A stretch of DNA of 64,000 bases, from NCBI RefSeq assembly GCF_008831285.2, contig NC_045138.2:6355205-6419204 (forward strand), given 5' to 3'. Shown here one piece after another: positions 12,640 through 22,660 of the stretch. Every line of letters begins with the position of its first letter. Positions within the stretch are counted from its first letter, which is position 1. Below the pieces are notes generated by a model. It had not been told where the DNA came from. It made no database searches and saw only the letters and a program-made list of their open reading frames with translations. The position numbers and the translations under genes are program-made. This stretch comes from Nymphaea colorata (lineage: Eukaryota; Streptophyta; Magnoliopsida; Nymphaeales; Nymphaeaceae).

Positions 12640-12750
12640 CATTGTGCATAGGACCATGTGCATGACATGTACCCTCAATAGTGGGCCAAGGAACATTGTG
12701 CATAGGACTATGTGCATGACACGTACCCTCAAGAGTGGTCCAGAAAGACA
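12640..12750. repeat. 54-bp tandem repeat, two copies
   Basis: CATTGTGCATAGGAC starts two adjacent copies, each carrying TATGTGCATGACA or a close variant and GTACCCTCAA. A shortened third part (CATGTCATGCACCGTATAAT) follows. It is present in all three units. Confidence 0.8.
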
Positions 12751-13169
12751 CATGTCATGCACCGTATAATCACCTCTCCACAAAGGGTGGATGGGAGAAG
12801 ATGTAACCTACCATCCTATGGGAGAAGATGCACCGTATAATCCTGTTAAATGTCATTTTAGGGGAGAGATGGTGACAAACACATTAGTATTAGATTAAAA
12901 TTGAGGTTCTCATGTTGAAGTGGTTGTTAATTATTATATGAGAATGGATTTCATAGAATTCATTTTTGAGGTGGAGATTCTTAAAGAATGCAATGCAAGG
13001 TGATAAATTGCTCTTTCCTATGTTGTGATTTAGAACAATTGTTATTCTCATGACAAGTTTAAGTGGACCTATCAAATCATGCTAGTATATTTATTAATGG
13101 TTACTAGTTGGAGTTGGGCCTATGGTTTAAGAAATGGACATAGTTTTGTTTTTGTTTCATGCATACTTG

Positions 13170-13560
13170 TTCCACCCTGCCGATTGTATAATTCTTTATG
13201 TTTTGATTCTTCAACTTTCATAGAACTGTGATCAAGCTCAGGACTCTTTTCTCAAAGGTAAATTATTCAAGTTGGTCACGCTTCGATCTAGATCTCCAGT
13301 AGGAAACTGTCGCACTTGAGGAGATGTGTCGATTTTGTTATTGCCAAATCTTGCAGTCTCCGTTTCCTCATTTAGTGGCAATAAGAAAATCGACACATCT
13401 CCTCAAGTGCAATGGTTTTCTACTGGAGATCTAGATGAAAGCGTGACCAACTTGAACAATTTACCTTTGAGAAAGAGTCCTGAGCTTGATCACAGTTCTA
13501 TGAAAGTTAAGAATCAAAACATAAAGAATCACCATTCCAGATACAATTGGCAGGGTGGAA
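13170..13560. repeat. Long inverted repeat derived from a gene fragment, unit 1
   Basis: The left arm (13170-13345) is the near-complete reverse complement of the right arm (13377-13560), separated by a 31-bp loop. The arms pair over TTCCACCCTGCC, AACTTTCATAGAACTGTG, CCTTTGAGAAAGAGTCC and GACACATCTCCTCAAGTGCA with few mismatches; the right arm has a small insert near its outer end. The right arm has an open, protein-like frame on the plus strand (blocks such as VQWFSTGDLDESVTNLNNL) that continues into the fragments downstream, so the left arm looks like an inverted duplicate of an exon piece. A transcript through it would fold into a long hairpin. Confidence 0.88.
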
Positions 13561-14775
13561 CTTTATGACAGGAATGCAACAGGTCGAGAGGAGATGTACA
13601 CTAAGATCGTGCATACTAATGAATGTGAAACAGGTCAAGACTCACATGGTAGCAACAGCAACAGGCACTTCCAATCCATTGTTGGCAGCAATATACCACC
13701 AACAGCAACTGATGATGAGAATTTGCTCTACTTTTCCGTAATTTTCTTCCAAAATTTGACCGCACTCAGGCTGTTAATCAAATTGGATCAAGTCCAGAGT
13801 GTGCTGCTCCAGCAGATGAGTTTGTGAACAGATAAAAAAAAGCTGTTTTGAGCAATGATCATTCTCAGAACTTTTGTGCATGGCAGAATCATCAATGTTC
13901 AAAGGTCTATATGCAAACATGAGTCACTGTGGGTCACATGGAGAGCACGTTCGAAACGCTTCTGACCAGTTGCTGCATGAAAAGCGAAAAACAAACTTGG
14001 ATAAGGTAAAAGTTAATAACCTATTTTTTATTGCAATATCAAGCAGTCATGGTATTATGTGAACTGGAAGTCTTCATACAAATTTGTCGATCTGCTCTTA
14101 GAACCTCTGAATAACTAATTCCATAGAATGATAATGAAATATTTCAAAAGCTATAGTGCCCTTCAAAAAGAAAAAAATTATTCAAAACAATGGGAGAATG
14201 TTTTGCAGATAGAAAAGAGATAATTGATTTGGCAATTATGAAAACGCAGCTGCGAATATGCAACAACTTTTAACAATTTTCTGATTTTAAAAACTCATAT
14301 TCACTTGTTGGATTTTATGGTCACTTTCTTTACACGCACCTAAAGGTCCTCTTTCCTGCTTCCATTTACATTAATACCTTTAGATTCCTCGCTCATCACA
14401 CTCAGCAGCCTTTATATTTTTTCCTACAGTCTAGCTGCCACTAATTCCTACTAGTGCAAGATAATCTCTGAAAAGTGATTAGAATAAAGCATAGGGTGCC
14501 ACCATCCTGCCTCATGTGTCGGAGAAGAAATACGAACACTAACAGATGAACAACTGAAATCCTTGCAAGTTTTAGGAGCAGGGCCTTCACTTGAAATAGA
14601 CAATTTCCCTAAGGTAAATGGTGAGAGCAAGACTTCATCAGCGGAAGACACATCCTCCATCATAATCTTTGCACAGGAGGCAGATAGAATCAGTTCTGTA
14701 AACAAAGCAACAGACCCAGATGGGCTTCTTGGCAAGTTTGGGGACTGCAAGCAATGTCATCTCTTCTCTTTCCTG
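13377..14775 (+). pseudogene. Gene-derived fragment with exon pieces and an intron, unit 1
   Basis: Protein-like stretches occur in order with frame changes between them: 13377-13560 (the SPELDHSSMKVKNQN block), 13555-13740 (ELYDRNATGREEMYTKIVH, then a Ser/Asn-rich part), about 13750-13830 (the FDRTQAVNQIGSSPEC block, in another frame) and 14510-14775 (LTDEQLKSLQVLGAGPSLE through DPDGLLGKFGDCKQC). An intron-like gap lies at 14006-14429, starting GTAAAA after AATTGGATAAG-type exon sequence and ending in a pyrimidine run and CAG, so the piece was copied as DNA and not through a spliced message. I do not recognise the parent gene. Frameshifts and stops make it a pseudogene. Confidence 0.55.
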
Positions 14776-14799
14776 TAGAACTTTGTGGCATGAAACCAT

Positions 14800-16157
14800 G
14801 GTTCACTTGGGAAGTTTCATTCAGAGAACACGTATTTTTTTCTTCGATGAAGTTGCAATAAGCCTTGATTTCGATATGCTTTCTGAGATGGTTGGTCGTT
14901 CAGGAAAATCTACTATTAATTAGAACAAAGTGTTTTGAACTTGGTGTTGACTTTTCTTTTATGGAAATTATTATGATGTCCTATCCCTGGGGATTGGGAC
15001 TAGAAGTCAGCTAGTTCTATTTGGAACTCATGGGGCACTGATGTACAAGTTGAAGCACAATAGGGCCTGCAGTAAAATCAGGTCTGGTACCCTGGGTAGA
15101 TGATGCTTTCAGCTATCTTGTTGGGTGGCAGGATAAAAACCTCCTCCAACTCTTTGAACAAATCACAGTGACATTTTATTATGCCAGAGGCAGTTGCTCT
15201 TTTCAGTTTCCTTAAACATATCCTTAATAAGGTGATGCAAACTCCTCTGTTGACCATCACCGTGCCTTCTTAATTAATAGGTTCACCACTCTGCGTAACA
15301 TGCAAAACGGAAGGCCTTATGCATAAGACAAATCAAGGAGCAAACTTTATGAAAGAAGGCTTCAGGCATCAGCTTCTTGTGCTGTAGAAAGAGAGACAAT
15401 GATATATAAGTTGAAGCGTAGTGAGACTGTTCGCTAAAATCAGGTCTAGTACCCTAGAAAGATGATGCCTTCAACTATCTTGTTTGGTGGCAGGATAAAA
15501 TACTCCTCTTACTCATTGAACATATCACTGTGATGTCTTATTATGCCCGAGGCAGTTGCTCTCTTTCCATTGGTTGATCCCATACCATGTGCACCACATC
15601 ATTTTCAGCTTCCTGAAACACAAACTTAATAAGTGATGCAAACTCCTTTGTTGACCCTCCCCACACCTTCTTAATTAATAGGTTCACTACTCCAAGTAAC
15701 ATGCAAGACAAAAGGCCTTATGTACAAGACAAATCATGGAGCAAACTTCATGAAAGAATGTGTCAGGACTGCAGAACATTCTAAATGGGATGCTGATGAC
15801 CTTATAGATTTCTTTTATAGTAAAGCATGGTGTAATGTGCATGAATGTTATATGATTGGTGCCCCCTCCCAAGGTCAAGGAGGAAAAATGTGTGGAGTGT
15901 GGTTAGAGGGAAACCAGTGAAGGCTCAACTACTTTGATAAAATTGGAGAAGTGGAAAGTGGGGTTTTATGATATATAATATTATATGTTATGTTCCATGG
16001 CATAGTATATGTCATATAGTTGAATTATAGATAAATATATGTAATGTGTCTTTCAAATAAATTCATGTAAGTGATTCATATAAAATCATGTTGTAAGCAT
16101 GATATATACTCAGATCTAATAGCATGAAAGTACATAGCCAAAATCGCAAAATATGTA

Positions 16158-16188
<31 letters not shown>

Positions 16189-16740
16189 CATGCAAAAGGC
16201 ATGAACCATATGTATAATAAAATAAAATTATTTAAGAAAACAAGTGCAAAAGTAACTTCATCATCTGGCACACATTCACAAGCCTAAGATTCATAGAACT
16301 TGAGATCACCCTCAACAAAGTCAGTAGGATACTAGGATTTGTCCTCCAAGAATAGAATTTAAAGAAAAAAATATCTATATGCAGGAAAGGCATTGAAAAT
16401 TAACATTTTAGGAAACAATGCATGTATAAGTAAGAAAGCTCATGCCTCAACGTTGGGATTAACAAATATGGCACTTTTAGATTCTAATCTTATTATTGAC
16501 ATCGGATGTTGCCTAATATTTAGCACAACCAACTGTACATTCCAAAGTTCGATTATTCATATCTATATTTTCCAAACTTATGCTTTTGCTTCGTTTGAGA
16601 GAATAATGTTGGCGGGAAGACCTCATATCCACCGTTGTTTGAATGCTTGGATGTCATAATCTCATAAAATGGAAAATATAGTGATAGTTTTCTGTCTGCA
16701 TTATTCCAACCTTTCATGCAACAAGAAAGTAAAACCACAT
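14800..16740 (+). repeat. Composite repeat X segment, unit 1
   Basis: It aligns with 6060-7700 on the left flank and with 58430-58800 and 60250-61830 on the right flank. It holds internal near-repeats: the GGTCTGGTACC and GCAGGATAAAA block at about 15083-15135 returns at about 15443-15500, and the TTAATTAATAGGTTCAC block returns about 400 bp later. It ends with one roughly 293-bp module shared with repeat R (about 16400-16680). Short frames such as the one at 15720-15920 are conserved only because the units are recent copies. Confidence 0.65.
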
Positions 16741-16779
16741 TGTTCTAAGGACAACATTGGGAATTTTTTATTCTTTTAC

Positions 16780-18900
16780 ACCAACTCTCCACCGTATATT
16801 GTTTCCTCATGAGATCCCAAATGTCCCTACCGTGACCTATTGTACAAGTTTGCCATGATGACGTAGTTTGTTAGGAGTGCCCCTAATAGTAGGGATAGTT
16901 TTCCCTATCCCCTTCAAAAGACTCCAAACTGAGTTTTGGCATATAAGGTCAAAATGCAGCATTTGATTAACTGAGAAATGAGAGTTGGAATGAGAAATGC
17001 TATATTCTTCAATTAGAGCACAATTTTTAAGGAGACAAGTTAGCCATTTATGATTCCAAAACTTTGTCGAGCCTTCTTCAATCCTCCATTTAATGCTATT
17101 GGCAATTCCTTTCGAGCTATTGGAGAGACCTTTAAAGAACCAGAGCCAAGAGGAGTTCTTGAATATCTCATGAGGCCAGAAAGTGTCATTTCAGACGTAA
17201 TTCTTATGAACAAATTTGGCCCGGGCTTAACTTGAAGCAAACCTGCAAAGCAAGAAGAGCAATTTGACTTTGACCCACTTCACAAACATCATTAATGTCT
17301 TCCCTACCTTCCTTAATCAAGTGACTGATCACATTCCAAGAAATGAGATATCTGAATCCAGTCTGAGAAGAAGAGTCCCAAAGGAAGGAAGCTATGAGAG
17401 ATTGGATTTCTTTAATGACCCTCACAAGAAGATGGAATACAACTGTCTAATATTGAATAATGTAAATTATTACATGATTTATAAGGCACAACCTGCCAAA
17501 AAACAAGATGAACCTTCACTTCCAACTGGCATGCTGCTTGTTGACTTTGAGAATTATGCACTCTCCTCTCTCAACCGGTCTTGGAACAGTGTGACTCCAA
17601 GGTAACAAATGGAGAAACTCCTGACCAACCAACCAAGCACAGAGCTAATCCAATGGACCATCAAATCCTCCACATGAAATGGGATGAAGACATACTTACT
17701 GGAGTTAATCATAAGCCCCACGCAATTGGACAACTTCTCCAACATAGATTCCATCATTTTCAAGGGATTGACCTTTGCCTGAAAAAATAGCAGTACATCA
17801 CACATGAAGGAGGGGATCACTGAACACATACCCTCACGGGGGAAGGGTGTGCGAAGAAAACTCTTATCTCTAGCATATTTATTGACAAGCCTAAAAAAGG
17901 CCTCTATGACAATAATAAAAAGACTAAGGGACAGTGGTCACCCTGCCTCATACCCCGTTTAAGGTTAAAAAAACTTACCTGGGCTACCATTTACCAAAAC
18001 TGTTGCCGAAGCAATAGAGACATAGCTGAAAACTCTATCGCAACATTCTTAATTAAACTTTACATGTAATAAGGTAGATATAAGGAACAACCAATTCACC
18101 CTGTCATAAGACTTTGAGAGATCAGGTTTGAGACAAAGTGTTGGTTTCTTATCCCTATTCATGCTATGAATGAACTTATGTGCAAGGATGATGTTGTCAA
18201 GTATGACTTTATTGGCAGCAAAAACTACTTGGTCATCTAATACAATTGTCTTGAGAACATTCTTCATTTTGTTGACCATAATTTTTATGATCAATTTGTA
18301 GATACTGTTAAATAAAGAAATGGGTTGGAACTTTTGAAGAGTTCTTACACCTTCCTTCTTAGGAATAAGAGCGATTTGTGTGCGATTGACCTTTTGAACA
18401 AGCCTTCTTATGTAAAAGAACAGTTGTACCACTTTACTCACATCCAGGCCTACAATATGCCAATTGGCCTAATAAAAAGAGGCAGGAAACCCATCTAGTC
18501 TGGGTTGATATCCCAAAAAGATCGAAAGATTGTACTCTTGTGCTCCTCCAATGTGACGAGCTGGTTCAGCTCCTCATTTTCACTGCAAGAGACACATGGA
18601 CATCCACTGTTAGAAAGAGCATGTACCCATCACCCTCTTCGATTCGAAGGAGCTGTTGTAAGTACCCTCAGTAAGCTGCTAGGATGGCATGTTGATCCCT
18701 AGCCATGGAGCCTTCCACCTCCAGCTCAGTGATGGAACTTCTTTTTCTTCTACATCTGGTAATCGTCTGGAAATTAGTGGTATTACAATCACCTTCCAAC
18801 ATCCATCTCACCCTAGGCACTGTCTCCAACTGCTATTTTCCTCATCGAGGAACTTTCTTATTTATCCCTCAGAATCCTCTCTTCATCTGCATCCACCTAC
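16780..18900 (-). pseudogene. L1-type LINE ORF2 relic, unit 1
   Basis: Minus-strand blocks run in ORF2 order from high to low coordinate: the EGDCNTTNF and RRKRSSI block of the linker (about 18830-18730); DGFPASFY and VGLDVSK (about 18500-18430); IALIPKKEG and PISLFNSIYKLIIKI (about 18390-18280); LDDQVVFAANKVILDNIILA and LKPDLSKSYDRVNW (about 18250-18080); then DVLLFF..NPLK and YLGVTL of the later RT (17829-17560); FLWDSS..LISWNVI (about 17390-17320); and the NSSWLWFFKGLS plus WRIEEGSTKFWNHKW block (about 17170-17050). Stops and frameshifts are frequent and no 5' end or endonuclease was found. The relic was already dead before tandem amplification, because its breaks are shared by all copies. 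Confidence 0.88.
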
Positions 18901-19163
18901 CCTCCTAGATCATGAATCATTTGCAACATAATTAATTAGAACTTTATGGTGTTGATCATAAGTTCAAATGGTTCAAGCTGACCCTTCCTTTAATGAGCTA
19001 GAGGTGGAAGGCCAACTGGGTCGCTTTAAGCCTTCCCAAAAACTTGAGCATGGGCCATCCAAAAATGTTCACAACCATTCCTGCGTGTTTACAAACTGGC
19101 AATCCAGCCTCTGCTGTAAACATCTAAAGTAATGAAATATCTGAGGCCTAAGAATGTCTCTCT

Positions 19164-20055
19164 TGTTGGGTTGGGTCCAGCCTCAAGTGAGGACCCGACC
19201 CAACCCACCTGCTCATTTGAGCAAGTGGGTGAGGAAAAGAAGAAGAGCACCCAGCAGTGCCCTATTCACCACTGTTTTGAAAATGAGAAAAGGGAGAAAG
19301 AAGCCCCTTGTTGAATGCTCACCAAACCAGTAAGAAGGGCAGGGTGAGTGTGTGTCAACGGTGAAGAAAGGAGAAGGAAAGATAAAGAAAAACACAACTA
19401 TGGGTTTGTGCTGCTATGTGGGTACATGAGCAGATAGAGAAAGTGAAGAAAACAATGGAAAGAAAAGAAGAACACATGGTGATTCCTTTCCTTATAGTTT
19501 TCTTATGCATTCATTTTTTTGATTGATTTACGCTATTCTCTGCAAGAAAAACAACACATATTGATGTTGTTGTATTTGTTTCTTTGAAATATATATATAT
19601 ATATATATATATACTTCTCTTGCCTATGGTGTTTTACCCCATTATTGACGGTTTTTTCATGTATATTGGTGTCTCTTGTTTTCTACATCATGTAACATAT
19701 ATTTTTGATATCTTCGGCAATATTGGTGTTGGGAACTCAACCTTGTGCTAGCAGCCTGGTGATTTTGTTTTTTAGTAGTTTAGTGCATTCCCTCTTATAA
19801 AATCAGCTTGTTTGGACTGCTATGTTGATGCTAAAGGTTGTTGTTAGTTGATTAATTACTGGATATATGTATTCTTGAAGCTTGGGAGAAGGAGGGGGGG
19901 GGGGGGGAGTTTGTGACAGCATTAAGTGTTAATATTGCTGGTTGTTGTCTTAAGTATTTCATTTGCAGGGGTAATCTATTTTACAAGAATATATCCATAT
20001 TGTGAGTTCTTTTACAAGATTGAAACAATGTTTGTTTGAAAAAACAATCATAACA
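19164..20055 (+). mobile_element. Probable copia 5' LTR, unit 1
   Basis: The right end is set by the primer-binding site that starts 4 bp after AATCATAACA. The left end is proposed at TGTTGGG, which gives a TGTT..AACA pair and a length of 892 bp. No second LTR is present, so the left end cannot be verified. It contains a (TA)n run (about 19589-19612) and a run of 14 G (19894-19907). Confidence 0.5.
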
Positions 20056-20058
20056 AAT

Positions 20059-20070
20059 TGGTATCAGAGC
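20059..20070 (+). promoter_or_regulatory. Primer-binding site for initiator methionine tRNA, unit 1
   Basis: TGGTATCAGAGC is the classic plant LTR-retrotransposon primer-binding site, complementary to the 3' end of the initiator Met tRNA. It sits between the proposed LTR and the gag fragment in the expected order. Confidence 0.88.
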
Positions 20071-20102
20071 GCTAGGTTTGTAGTTTTCATTCTCATTGAA
20101 AT

Positions 20103-20651
20103 ATGGAATGGACCACCACTAGAATAATCTGCCTAAACGAAAACAATTGGACTATATAGAAATCAAAAATAGAGAATTTTCTCTATTCTAAAGATGTGTA
20201 TGCACCCATTGAGAACAAGAGGCCAACAAATAAGGCAGATAATAAATAAAAATATTAGATAAGAAAACCATCCATTGGCACCATTAGACAATGGTTAGAT
20301 GATAGTGTCCTTCAATTGGTATCGGAAAAGACGAATGCAAAGTTATTGCGGCAGAAGTTGCATGATCTTTACGAATAAGAAAACAATTGGAAACAAGGCT
20401 TTCTTGTTGAAGCAATTGGTAAATCTCAAACTTAGAGAGGGGAGTTCTGTGTCACAGTATTTGAAAAAAGTGCAGATCATAATTAATTAGTTGTTAGCCA
20501 TGAAAATGATGTTAGATAATGAGTTACAGACACTTTTATGGCTAAGTTCTCTTCCAAATAGTTGGGAGACCCTAATTGTTTCTTTGAGCAACTCTACTCC
20601 AGATAGTGTGCTAACAATGAAGCATGTAACCAACAACATTTTAAATTAAAA
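20103..20651 (+). pseudogene. copia gag relic (UBN2-type), unit 1
   Basis: The ATG at 20103 opens a frame with WTTTRIICLNENNWTI, followed by a stop and then ENFLYSKDVYAPIENKRP, IRQWLDDSVLQLVSEKTNAK, KLHDLYE, a frameshift, and NKAFLLKQLVNLKL, QYLKKVQIIIN, LQTLLWLSSLPNSWETLIV. These are the normal landmarks of a copia gag polyprotein N-terminal half. In unit 1 a TAG follows IIIN where unit 2 has CAG. The fragment stops before the zinc knuckle, where gypsy-related DNA begins. Confidence 0.88.
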
Positions 20652-20664
20652 GACTAGGAGAAAT

Positions 20665-21254
20665 ACTCTTGGTACTTGGTGAGAACCTAGACCCGGCTAG
20701 CGATTTCTATGCCCAAGAATAGATCCCAAGTCCAGGATCAACTCGTGGGAGCCTAAAGTCCAAACTTAAGCAAATTATATTTACAAATCTTTTCCCGCTG
20801 GACAGCAACCGCGGCTTAACAGTACCCTGGGTATAAGATACAAGTATGTTTTCCCTGACCCAAGTCTTCAATCCTATTAAAAAACTGAGGGGACTAAGGC
20901 TTGTACAAACACGAGCGATACAGATTTAACTCTCACAACTCACTCATCATTCATTCACAAACCATTCGTACAATCCCAAAGAACGGCCAAACCATGTCCT
21001 TTCCCTTTGGTTGTCTAGCTACTCGCAGCTGTGTCTTTGGCAAGGAGCCTTGGAGGGACTACCGACAGTAGCAAATGGCTAGAGCCTGGCTCAGAAAGCA
21101 AATGCACCCAATAACCCCGTTCTATAGGATGTTTAGAAGTTACCTAGCCGATGAGAGATAGACTTAAACAGCAATAGGATCCGAGAGAAAACCAGTGGCT
21201 CAGCCACTCTCGGATATAACAGCAAGGAGGTGGAGTGGAGGCTAAAGCTGTCTG
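20665..21254. other. Non-coding segment between copia gag and gypsy RNase H, unit 1
   Basis: There is no coding signal. The segment adjoins a truncated gypsy RNase H copy and may be LTR or leader DNA of the same chromovirus, but no LTR pair or primer-binding site was found, so this stays a guess. It includes GTGGCTCAGCCACTCTCGGA, a small perfect palindrome core near 21200. Confidence 0.4.
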
Positions 21255-21653
21255 TTGTGTTGGTGTTGAAACTCGTTGTTTGAGCATGTATTTAAGGCTG
21301 TTCTGATCTGTGTTCACGATGAATCTTCAGCCTATGAGGTAAGGCCTCCATTTCTCAACTGACAACACTATGGCAAGAAGTTCTTCCTCATATGTCGATA
21401 ACGGTTTGGCTCGATTGGTGAGAGCCTTTGACATATATGCTATAGGGTGATTTTCTTGGCTGAGGACAACTCCTATGCCAATGTCACAAGCATCTGTTTC
21501 AATAGTGAAAGGCTTGCTAAAATCGGGCAAGGTGAGAACAGGTGCTGTCATGAGTGCTGATTTCAATTTCTCAAATGCTTCTCTTGCTTTGTCTGACCAA
21601 GCGAATGATCCTTTATTAGTCATTTGGGTTAATGGGGCAGCTATGAGCCCCAT
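21255..21653 (-). pseudogene. gypsy RNase H fragment, copy a, unit 1
   Basis: On the minus strand it begins GLIAAPLTQM and runs through FAWSDKAREAFEKLKSAL, LTLPDFSKPFTIETDACDIG, the VLSQENHPIAYMSKAL block, LLAIVLSVEKWRPYLIG and TDQNSLKYMLKQRVSTPTQQ. That is the RT thumb/connection followed by the first part of a Ty3/gypsy RNase H. It is cut at STPTQQ. It duplicates copy b (21680-22080) and copy c (25755-26036) of the same unit. Confidence 0.9.
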
Positions 21654-21670
21654 TAACCCAAATGACTAAT
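21615..21670. repeat. Perfect palindrome joining gypsy copies a and b, unit 1
   Basis: A 24-nt arm (21615-21638) is followed by an 8-nt loop (AGCTATGA) and its exact reverse complement (21647-21670). One arm is the normal coding sequence of the GLIAAPLTQM segment; the other is an extra inverted copy placed between the two RNase H copies. It recurs in units 2 and 3 with 23-nt arms. Confidence 0.97.
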
Positions 21671-21679
21671 GGAGCCTTT

Positions 21680-22660
21680 GTTGTGTTGGTGTTGAAACTC
21701 GTTGTTTGAGCAAGTATTTAAGGCTGTTCTGATCTGTCTTCATGATGAATCTTCAGCCTATGAGGTAAGGCCTCCATTTCTCAACTGACAACACTATGGC
21801 AAGAAGTTCTTTCTCATATGTCGATAACGGTTTGGCTCAATTGGTGAGAGACTTTGACATATAGGGTGATTTTCTTGGTTGAGGACAACTTCTATGCCAA
21901 TGTCACAAGCATCTGTTTCAATAGTGAAAGGCTTGCTAAAATCTGGCAAGGTGAGAACAGGTGCTGTCATGAGTGCCGATTTCAATTTTTCAAATGCTTC
22001 TCTTGCTTTGTCTGACCAAGCGAATGCTTCTTTCTTAGTCATTCGGGTTAGTGGGGCAGCTATGAGCCCGTAGCCTTCAATGAATCTTCTATAATAGCCG
22101 GTTAACCCAAGAAATCCACGGAGGCTTTTCAAGTCTTTAGGCAAAGGCCAGTTGTTCATTGCCTCTAATTTTTCAGGGTCTGCTTTTACCCCTTCTTTGG
22201 ATACTATGTGCCCAACATATCCGATTGAGGGTTGGCCAAAGCTGCATTTTGACCTCTTAGCATAAAGACGATGTCCCCTCAAAATTTGTAAGGCCATGGT
22301 CAAGTGGGCAGCATGTTGCTCTACTGACTGGCTATATACGAGAATGCGATCAAAGAATACCAAGATGAAGTTTCTAAGATACCTCCTAAAAACATCATTC
22401 ATGCACCTCTGGAATGTGGCGGGTGCATTGGTTAAGCCAAAAGGCATCACCAAGAACTCATAGTGTCCATCATGAGTTCTAAAAGTTGTTTTTGGAATGT
22501 CTTCATCGTGCATTCTAATCTGGTGGTAGAGGCACCGGTTAACTCATCTAGAAGTTCGTCGATTACCGGTATTGGATGCCGGTCCTTCACGGTTGCCTCA
22601 TCTGGTGTTACACCAAGAGAGGAAGCCAAGGGCTATGCGATTTGCATTGGGAGGTTGTGA
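21680..22660 (-). pseudogene. Ty3/gypsy reverse transcriptase plus RNase H, copy b, unit 1
   Basis: Minus strand from 22629: ATVKDRHPIPVIDELLDEL, then a deletion of the SKLDL-type motif with a frame change at about 22540, then YHQIRMHDEDIP, RTHDGHYEFLVMPFGLTNAP, ATFQRCMNDVFR, FFDRILVYSQS, KCSFGQPSIGYVGHIVS, PLPKDLKSLRGFLGLTGYYR and the RNase H start. Active gypsy elements read (Y/F)xDD at the catalytic box; here it is FFDR, so the second aspartate is lost. A small deletion after SLSPIE-type sequence breaks the frame in RNase H. It is enzymatically dead by these residues. Confidence 0.93.

Noticed and set aside
13326-13371. Possible start of the protein at 13326 (MSILLLPNLAVSVSSF)
   Set aside because: This start lies in the left arm and loop of the inverted repeat, so it is not the native N-terminus of the gene fragment.
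14793-14923. FFFDEVAISLDFDM wording resembling an ABC-transporter Walker B and D-loop
   Set aside because: There is no ABC signature (LSGGQ) or Walker A in order, and the related copies at 6100, 58460 and 60300 break the frame. Chance similarity is more likely.
21475-21669. Plus-strand frames beginning MPMSQASVSIVKGLLKSG, seen repeatedly in the gypsy regions
   Set aside because: They are antisense shadows of the well-recognised RNase H coding strand.
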